A DNA stretch of 58,451 bases, from positions 1-58,451 of the forward strand of contig JAUCBJ010006702.1 of the NCBI GenBank assembly GCA_032718475.1. Direction: 5' to 3'. Numbering within the stretch: the stretch's first letter is position 1; every line of letters starts with the position of its first letter. The stretch comes from Nemertoderma westbladi (Eukaryota; Xenacoelomorpha; Nemertodermatida; Nemertodermatidae). This document shows positions 51,586 through 58,451 of the stretch, in pieces. The notes beneath the pieces were generated by a model. It was not told where the DNA came from. It searched no databases and saw nothing but the letters and a program-made list of their open reading frames with translations. The translations under genes and the position numbers were made by a program.

Positions 51586-52099
51586 TGTGAGCGGATTCAA
51601 TTCCGCCTCACCAACCCCATAAAGTTGGGAAGTGGCGTTTTCAGCAATATTGGGGATACGAGGTTAATCACAAGTTAATCTCGTATCACCCCCAATAACG
51701 GGGACAACACACAGCCCCAAAGAGCCACACAAAAGAGGTTAGAGGTCAAGCTACCTCGAGAAGGGAAGTGATAGCAGCGGGGGGGGGGGGGGGGGGGGGG
51801 GGGAAACACTCCCACAGAGGTGGGAGCCGAGAATTAGGTTGTTAGCCAATGAGGGGCGAGGGAGAGCATCCGCTAGGTAGTAAGGCCACAGTAGCTAGCG
51901 TAGGGGTGAATATATATTACCAGTTAATTATATTACCGGTCAGTTATCTCAGTCACACAGAAACTGTGCTATCATATTTTATACTACAGTACTATACCGC
52001 CTATATCAATATCAGAACAACAACAAACTATTATCTTTTCTCAATTATACGGTGACGCGTAACGAAATAAACCGGTCGGGATCCCCTGATCCCGTCACA
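51586..52099 (+). repeat. Element B 3' LTR
   Basis: 514 bp, starting TGTGAGCGG and ending GTCACA, followed by the target duplication GAACC (52100-52104). AATAAA is at 52066-52071. It keeps the hairpins of the 5' LTR and a G25 run (51779-51803). It lacks about 105 bp present in the 5' LTR and has small insertions ('ccgagaattaggttg' and a few bases near 51893 and 51985). Confidence 0.95.
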
Positions 52100-52261
52100 G
52101 AACCCCCTTGGAAATAAGCTGCAAAGCTTTAGGGGTAATCCTATATGTTATGTTGGACAATACCTTTATACCGATACATTGTTTGGTGTATTTGTTATTG
52201 TTTTTTTTACATAATGTATAAATAAATCTATCTACTGTATCTGTACCGGTATTAGTTTTTT

Positions 52262-52445
52262 TGACGTTTTATGTCCTCCAGAAATTTACCGTTAGGTTCC
52301 ATGCTACCGGTTTCTCTACTGCTGTTCTCTCAGGCTATCAGTACCGGTATTAGTACAGTAGTATATAGAGCACTATTTTGCGGAATTTGGAATTGCATGT
52401 ACAGATGTAGGTATAAATCAGGTATTTTAGTACCGGTACCGGCAC
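52262..52445 (+). repeat. Dispersed repeat R, copy 2
   Basis: Matches 53681-53862 nearly throughout, including 'tatatagagcactatttt' and the terminal 'taccggtaccggcac' stretch, and matches part of 36759-36892. Confidence 0.9.
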
Positions 52446-53283
52446 CAGTCAACCCTAATTAAAACTGTCATGTAACCCTAACACAGAGATTGTTAATAAA
52501 TAAATAATAATAATATTAACTACGTAGTCTGGCAGTATTATTCTTTGATTAGCAATTCTGTAATTCTGTAATTCGACTAGGCCTACCTGCCTACGCCTGC
52601 TCTAAGTAGGCTGAAGTAGGCCTACCTGTCTTCAGTCTGCAATCTGCATGTGTGCTGTGCACTTCTTACTGGTCCGCAACTGCGCAATGCCTAATCTCTA
52701 AAATCACATACGGATTATTCTCCATACTGCCATAGGAATCCATTACATACGCACACGCTGACACGCGTATGTCAGTATGTACATACGGATACGGCAAATG
52801 CATACGGATACGGATATGGATACGGCGAAATGTTATACCCAAAGTGTGGGTACCGCCGGTCTGCCGGTACCGGATACTGCATTGAGCCCTCTAGCATCTA
52901 GGTTGCTTGCTAGGCCACTCTGCCAGTACAGCAGTAGGGGATATTTACATATCTGCATATCCCGATCGGGATATATTCAACCTTTCTAAAACAGTAAAAA
53001 GCGACCTAAACTATAAAAAAGCGACCCAAATGGCGCCATCAAGCAGATAGATCAGAAAAAATGGGTTATATTCGTTTGTGCCCCGAGAAGTGGTGTTAGG
53101 CTGTTAGGGCTTTCAAAAGATATTGCAGAGTGAAACTCATAGGTATATTTTGTAAATATCCCGATCGGGATATATCAGTATATTGTGATAGACCAATCAT
53201 GAAACATGAGATGATTGAAGTTTTTGTATAATGTATAGGCCTAAGTGTACCATTCACCGTGTTCACCATTACTGGATTAGGCA
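52446..53283. other. Intergenic, with two 18-bp palindromes
   Basis: The perfect palindrome atatcccgatcgggatat occurs at 52957-52974 and 53156-53173. The ~180 bp between them may be a small inverted-repeat element. No gene is seen. Confidence 0.6.
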
Positions 53284-53537
53284 GTTAGGAGTAGGGTTCG
53301 ATCGGTGCACCGGCACCGGCACCGGTATTGCCGGTGTTTGGCACCACCGGCACCGGCACCTGCACCGGCAAAAACATTGCCGGTGCCGGTGTTTTTTAAA
53401 ATGATTGGCTGCTGTTAAAATTGAAGCCTACTGCAGTACCGGTACTGCAGACAGCCTGGCTAAGCACAAGTCCCTAAAAGGTGCCACCCTGTTCCATAGC
53501 GCGGGAAATTCAAATGATTGAAAGACATGTTATTCGC

Positions 53538-53862
53538 AATAGTTTTTATTGTCCGTTAAATCCTTTTTTTGTCCTTTTTTTGACTTTTTATGTCCTCCAG
53601 AAATCTACCGTTAGGTTCCATGCTACCGGTTTCTCTACTGCTGTTCTCTCAGGCTATCAGTACCGGTATTAGTTTTTTTTTACTTTTTATGTCCTCCAGA
53701 AATTTACCGTTAGGTTCCATGCTACTGGTTTCTCTACTGCTGTTTTCTCAGGCTATCAGTACCGGTATTAGTATATAGAGCACTATTTTGTAGTATTGCA
53801 TGTACAGATGTAGGTATAAAGCAGGTATTTTAGTACCGGTACCGGTACCGGCACCGGTACTG
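53538..53862 (+). repeat. Dispersed repeat R, copies 3 and 4 in tandem
   Basis: Two head-to-tail copies (about 53538-53672 and 53681-53862) lie inside the hAT-like element. The second continues into 'tatatagagcactatttt' like the copy at 52262-52445. Confidence 0.9.
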
Positions 53863-53927
53863 CTGTATAGGCCTACTGTGTAGCCTACCATTTAAATACG
53901 GTACTGGTAGGCCTACCGGCTGACCGG

Positions 53928-54920
53928 TTGTTTTGGTTAGAAAATCCCGCCTCTGTAACCTGCTCCTTTCCCTGATTTGGTAAAGTTACCGTTTATTGTT
54001 TTGGATAGAAAGGCCCGCCTCTGTAACCTGCTCGTTTCCTTAATTTAGTAAAATGACTGTTTATTGTTTTGGTTAGAAAATCCCGCCTCTGTAACCTGCC
54101 CCTTTCCCTCAATTAGTTAAATTTTCGTTTATTGTTTTGGTTAGAAAGTCCCGTCTCTGTAACCTGCTCCTTTCCCTGATTTGGTAAAGTGACCGTTTAT
54201 TGTTTTGGTTAGAAAATCCCGTCTCTGTAACCTGCTCCTTTATCTCAATTGGTAAAGTGACCGTTTATTGTTTTGGTTATAAAGGCCCGCCTCTGTAACC
54301 TGTTCCTTTCCTTCATTTAGTAAAGTGACTGTTTATTGTTTTGGTTAGAAAATCCCGCCTCTGTAACCTGCTCCTTTCCCTGATTTGGTAAAGTTACCGT
54401 TTATTGTTTTGGTTAGAAAGGCCCGCCTCTGTAACCTGCTCCTTTCCTTCATTTAGTAAAATGACTGTTTATTGTTTTGGTTAGAAAGTCCCGTCTCTGT
54501 GACCTGCTCCTTTCCCTGATTTGGTAAAGTGACCGTTTAGTGTTTTGCTTAGATAGGCCCGCCTCTGTAACCTGCTCCTTTCCTTCATTTAGTAAAGTGA
54601 CTGTTTATTGTTTTAGTTAGAAAATCCCGCCTCTGTAACCTGCTCCTTTCCCTCAATTAGTTAAGTGATCGTTTATTGTTTTGGTTAGAAAATCTCGCCT
54701 CTGTAACCTACTCCTTTCCCTCAATTAGTTAAGTGATCGTTTATTGTTTTGGTTAGAAAATCCCGCCTCTGTAACCTGCTGCTTTCCCTCAATTAGTTCA
54801 GTGATCGTTTATTGTTTTGGTTAGAAAATCCCGTCTCTGTAACCTGCTCCTTTATCTCAATTGGTAATGTTATCGTTTATTGTTTTGGTTAGAAAATCCC
54901 GTCTCTGTAACCTGCCCATC
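53928..54920. repeat. 68-bp tandem array, 15 copies
   Basis: The unit contains 'gtttattgttttggttaga' and 'gcctctgtaacctgctcct'. The 'ctctgtaacc' motif falls at 53951, 54019 and so on to 54903, an exact 68-bp spacing over 15 copies, with sequence divergence but almost no length change. A single related stretch occurs at about 13195-13255. Confidence 0.95.
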
Positions 54921-55529
54921 CCATAAATAGCCTATCCCATTATACATATTAAATATTCTCACATTCGACATAATTCCGCCCGATAACTTCCAGTGTTTCT
55001 CTGTGATAATTGAACGCCGAGTGTTAGACCACCCGCACTCATATTAAGTAGCTTAGGGAGCCAGTTCAGATTTATTGTTTTGGTTATTGCTGTGTGGCTT
55101 ATAGATTCGAACAGTTAGCTCTCTGTTGAGAAATCAACAGAGAAAGGAGCGAGTGATTGTCAGAGCCGTATAGTTCGAAATAGTATATTATTCTTAGCAG
55201 ACGGTTCTGAAGGTTCTGCTTGTGTTCAAATTGAGAGATTGCGTCGGACCAAGTCAGACCGCTTATCAGTAAGGAGTAACGTCCTCTGATCGCTTAAGAT
55301 TAGGGGTGGGACAGTTTGGCAAATAGTTGTTGACGCCGCGACGTAGTCTTCGTTACGATTTGACATGCTAATAACTTTGTCGGATGTAACGCTGTGTCGG
55401 TGTCGTGTTGAAAATTTGTTGGCATTATTACAGGACCAAAAGGTGAGATTTTTTATAAACTTTAAGAAACCCAGTTCATCAGTCTCCAACATGTCTAAAC
55501 AGTAAATGTCCTCCAATTTCTTTGCTTTT
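54921..55529. other. Element interior, with a GAAA-loop hairpin
   Basis: At 55120-55143 a perfect 10-bp stem (tctctgttga / tcaacagaga) closes a GAAA tetraloop. No coding sequence is supported; a 96-codon minus-strand frame (55226-55516) has no recognisable similarity. Confidence 0.5.
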
Positions 55530-56110
55530 ATTCCGTTTAAGCTGAAACTTGGCAGATATGTACTAGACCATTAGCTGTGGCATTCAAAGGGGGCTAACCC
55601 GTCTATAGTTCTCTTGTCTTCCGCTAGAGAGCGAAATGCCTGAAAGTTATTTATCCATTCCGTTATTTATGATCCATACAAGCTGAAAGTTGTCAGATAT
55701 GTGCTAGAACACATCCTGTATCTTCGTGGTCTCTGTAATCGGTCAGTCTGCAGTTTTCCAGTATGTCGCTAGAGGGCGAAATGTATGAAAGTATTAACCT
55801 TCCAGTTCCTTTGATCTTAATCTGTTTAAAGCTGAATCTTGGTAAATATGTACCAGACCACATGGTTCGTCTGTGTGAAGAATTTGATCGGTTCTCAGTT
55901 CTCTAGTTTGCCGCTAGAGGTTGAAATGTCTGAAAGTGAAAACTTTCTCTCATTTGGTTATTTTTTATCCATTCAAGCTGATACTTGGCAGACATGCTAG
56001 ACCGTAGACCATACATAGGTAGCATCTTTGTTGGGATGGTATTCTCTCGGCAGTTCTCCAGTCTACCGCTAGTGGGCTGAAATTAAACATTTTAGATATG
56101 TGTGAAATTA
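55530..56110. repeat. Diverged ~145-bp tandem repeat, four copies
   Basis: The core 'ccgctagagggcgaaatg'-like motif recurs at about 55621, 55766, 55911 and 56066, each followed by 'ctgaaagt' and later 'aagctgaaacttggcagatatg'-like sequence. Confidence 0.85.
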
Positions 56111-56169
56111 AAACGTCAGCCCTTTCGTATTATTGTTTATAATCATTTTCCTGATACCTGGCACATAGG

Positions 56170-56430
56170 TCACACCTTGGTGTAGTGGTTGCATAGAATT
56201 CACATCTCTAGTAGGTCGTGGGTACAATCCACGCATGGGCCAGGGCAGGTTTCGTTTCGGTACGAATGCTTTAAAGGAACCAGCCAGGGCGCATCTCTGC
56301 CTTACATCCTTAAGTGGTAGCTAAATGAGTACTAGAGTTTCCTCTGGGGAGTAAAGTTCTGGGGGACCGCACTGGAAATAAGTCGCCAGACTTTGTGCGT
56401 AATCCCTGGCCTAATAGTCGAAGAAAATGT
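56170..56430 (+). mobile_element. tRNA-derived SINE, second copy
   Basis: Same family as 15853-16136 but in opposite orientation. The A box (tggtgtagtgg) is at 56178-56188, and a degenerate B box ('gggtacaatcc') lies about 43 bp downstream. The shared body runs to 'gaagaaaatgt'. It is inserted after the ~145-bp repeat array inside the hAT-like element. Confidence 0.8.
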
Positions 56431-56709
56431 AGGCCTGCTTTTTTACTTTTCATTTACATATATTCTAGACCTCTTATTACATTTATATATATTCTAGACC
56501 TCAGACTGAGTTTTTGTGAAGTCTTAAATCGATTGCAATTACTCAGTCAGCCTCTATGTGTTATTGTGACTAGGGGACATGTTTACATTTTGCAAATATT
56601 TCTTTCGAGTTAACACTTTAACATAAGTTCAAGTCACGTGCTGCGCGAAGGCCCCACTTCGTGTTATACTAGACTGGGCAATTCAACTTTCAGCCATCAC
56701 CGAACAGTA

Positions 56710-56862
56710 TAATAATTATTATGATTATTTCATAATAATTATTATCATTATATTTCATAATAATTATTATCATCATTTCATAATAATTATTATCATTATT
56801 TCATAATAATTATTATCATCATTTCATAATAATTATTATCATTATTTTATAATAATGATAAA
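56710..56862. repeat. AT-rich palindromic tandem repeat
   Basis: A unit of about 27-30 bp, 'tttcataataattattatcat', is repeated five or six times. The inner 'ataataattattat' is palindromic, so the array can fold into multiple cruciform arms. Confidence 0.9.
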
Positions 56863-57741
56863 TAATAAAAAATATCCTTGAAAAAAGAAAATAAAACTCG
56901 CAGAGAATTTCCAAACCCCTGGTACCGGGAGCATAGAACACGTAGTATAAAAACACTTAAAACAGGCCAGGTTGCCTTGTCAGGTACAGTACCGTTAGCG
57001 GTAAGCAGTGCACTGATTCTGCTTCCTGAATACGGGCAAATACGTCCCACATACGGTAGCCTACGGTAGGCTACGGGAACTCTTTCAAATACGTACACAT
57101 ACGGCAAAAAGACAAACCCGTGGATATGATGACTAGTGTTCATAGAATTGTAATAAAATATGTTTCTGGAATTTTTATATTGTTGTTGTCAAGGTAACCG
57201 GGTACAAAGTTCAAACTTTGCCCGTCTGTAATTCAAGACGACGAGGGATTCTGTTCTTGAGATTTGGTAGGCGAGTAATGGGAATAAAAGTTTATTAAAA
57301 TATTCTATATTTAAATATTTTTTCAATCCCGTTGCCATGGTAATATGTATAATGAAAAATTTGAATAATTGTCAACCAATTCTATAAAACACCATTTTTA
57401 TTCGGTTTGTCTTAATATTAAGTTAAAAATACCAACATCATATTTTATCAATCGTCAATTGTGAATCTTAATTGTAAAGGTCCCAGGGTCGTCAGTTGCA
57501 AATGATATAAATAGAAAATAGTAGCCCAATTTCTACCTGGCGGTCCATAATGTGAAATTATCGTTAATGTGAAAATATCCACCTAAGAAAAGTAGCATAA
57601 AATAAGTTCCTACTGAAAAATTAATGAAAATAGTGCCATAAATAGGGAAAAGATCGGCCTCCGCTAATTTCAGCAATCTGCAATCCGCTCGCTGCATGAC
57701 CTGTTATTTAGAACACCTTGTCTGCCACCCTTTCCAGTACA
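56863..57741. other. hAT-like element interior, no gene
   Basis: AT-rich, with no recognisable feature. Small open frames (for example 56847-57143 on the minus strand) do not resemble known proteins. Confidence 0.5.
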
Positions 57742-58342
57742 AATTACATGTCTTTCAATCAGTTTGAATTTCCCGCGCTATGGAGCAGGGTGGCACCTTT
57801 TAGGGACTTATCTGGCTAAGCTATCAGTCAGCTACAAGGCAGCAAGGCTATAGCTGTTTGACTGTCTGTCAGTCTGTCTACTGGTCTAGCAGTCTAGTGA
57901 CTTGACTAGTGGTAGCTGGTAGGGTAGCCCAGAATCATAACGCCTTACTTAGTGCTGTAGTGTAAAACTGATACACTACCGTATGTTATTAGGTTATTGC
58001 TGTATTTTATGTAATATATAAATACTGTAGGCCTACTGTAACTGTACACATATAATTTGCTACTGTACCTTCTGTCAATCTGTGACTGTGGTACTTTACT
58101 GCATCACTGCCTCATTTCTGCATTTCATTAGGTGACAGGGTTAGGTGTGCGTGTGGCCTAATGTAATCTGGTAATAGACATAGATTACACAAAAATTTAT
58201 ATTATTTCGTTTTCAAATAGAATTACGCCAAATTTGCCCAACATTTAAAAACACCGGCACCGGCACCTGCACCGGCATTTACAATGTGACACCGGCACCG
58301 GCACCGGCAAAATTTTGGCACCGATCGAACCCTAGTTAGGAG

Positions 58343-58451
58343 GGCAGCTGGCGTGGCGCGGGCATACTGGCGGTAGGCGGTAGGCCTACGCCGTGCACGC
58401 CGTCGTGTAACAGGACTGTACCCTATATCTTTATAGTCAGAGTAGGCCTAT
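58343..58451. other. Flank after the hAT-like element
   Basis: GC-rich unique sequence after the second 8-bp target duplication. Nothing else is seen. Confidence 0.4.

Larger units (their letters stand above)
38316..52099 (+). mobile_element. 13.8-kb BEL/Pao retrotransposon, element B, with TSD
   Basis: Two LTRs (38316-38901 and 51586-52099) start TGTGAGCGG and end CCCGTCACA. Five identical bases, GAACC, flank the element at 38311-38315 and 52100-52104. Between the LTRs lie pre-gag frames, a DUF1759 Gag, a zinc knuckle, aspartic protease, reverse transcriptase with YVDD, RNase H and integrase in BEL order. A further 3.6 kb carries an exonuclease-like and a triple zinc-knuckle ORF. By eye the LTRs differ at about four substitutions in ~480 aligned bases, plus several indels, so the insertion is young. 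BEL elements are usually well under 10 kb, so this one is large. Confidence 0.95.
53292..58334. mobile_element. 5.0-kb hAT-like non-autonomous DNA element
   Basis: The left end 'tagggttcgatcggtgc' (53292-53308) and the right end 'gcaccgatcgaacccta' (58318-58334) are perfect 17-bp inverted repeats. The same 8 bp, gttaggag, flank both sides (53284-53291 and 58335-58342). An 8-bp duplication with TAGGG-starting TIRs is the hAT signature. Inside each end come CACCGG-rich subterminal repeats, then a further inverted block (53455-53537 against 57742-57830). The interior is tandem repeats, a SINE and AT-rich palindromes; no transposase ORF exists, so mobility would need an enzyme from elsewhere. Confidence 0.85.

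Overview
The window is eukaryotic, from an animal genome. It is dominated by transposable elements and tandem repeats around one small island of host genes. BEL/Pao LTR retrotransposons (known only from animals), CR1/Jockey-type LINEs, a tRNA-derived SINE, hAT- and Harbinger-like DNA elements and host genes with vertebrate counterparts all point to Metazoa. Intronless, closely packed host genes and many long poly(G) runs make a tunicate or another operon-using invertebrate my best guess; that guess is weak.

Layout. 1-622 is an LTR fragment. A GC-rich minisatellite of about 55-57 bp occupies 964-1931 and 8801-12322. A minus-strand LINE (1932-8800) interrupts it almost exactly in phase, so it was one array before the insertion. 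12.3-16.1 kb holds a 5'-truncated LINE, simple repeats and a SINE. 16.8-20.1 kb is the host island: SMCO4, BET1 and RINT1, all on the plus strand, none interrupted by introns, with only 86 bp between BET1 and RINT1. BET1 is an ER-Golgi SNARE and RINT1 is a subunit of the ER tethering complex that acts with SNAREs, so the pair belongs to one pathway and the cluster looks like an operon. A Harbinger-like MITE follows.

21.7-34.5 kb is a decayed minus-strand BEL/Pao element (element A). 34.5-38.3 kb holds a 66-bp tandem array, a LINE 3' fragment and an inverted-repeat element. 38,316-52,099 is a 13.8-kb plus-strand BEL/Pao element (element B) with both LTRs, TG...CA ends and a 5-bp target-site duplication. 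53,292-58,334 is a 5-kb hAT-like element without a transposase, bounded by 17-bp terminal inverted repeats and a perfect 8-bp target-site duplication; it is filled with its own tandem repeats and a SINE.

The most interesting system is element B. Besides gag and pol it carries a long pre-gag reading frame (charged coiled coil, then an Asn-rich prion-like tract). Between pol and the 3' LTR it has an extra region encoding a DEDD-type 3'-5' exonuclease-like domain (RNase D/EXD-like) and a protein with three consecutive CCHC zinc knuckles. Element A, from a clearly different BEL lineage, also carries a homologous multi-knuckle ORF downstream of pol, and that ORF is still open although its pol is shattered. 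This suggests a BEL/Pao lineage with a conserved accessory 'ORF3' module that may bind and process nucleic acid.

Limits: everything was read by eye. Element boundaries without clean TSDs are approximate. Family calls rest on motif recognition. Several frame breaks could be assembly indels rather than biology.
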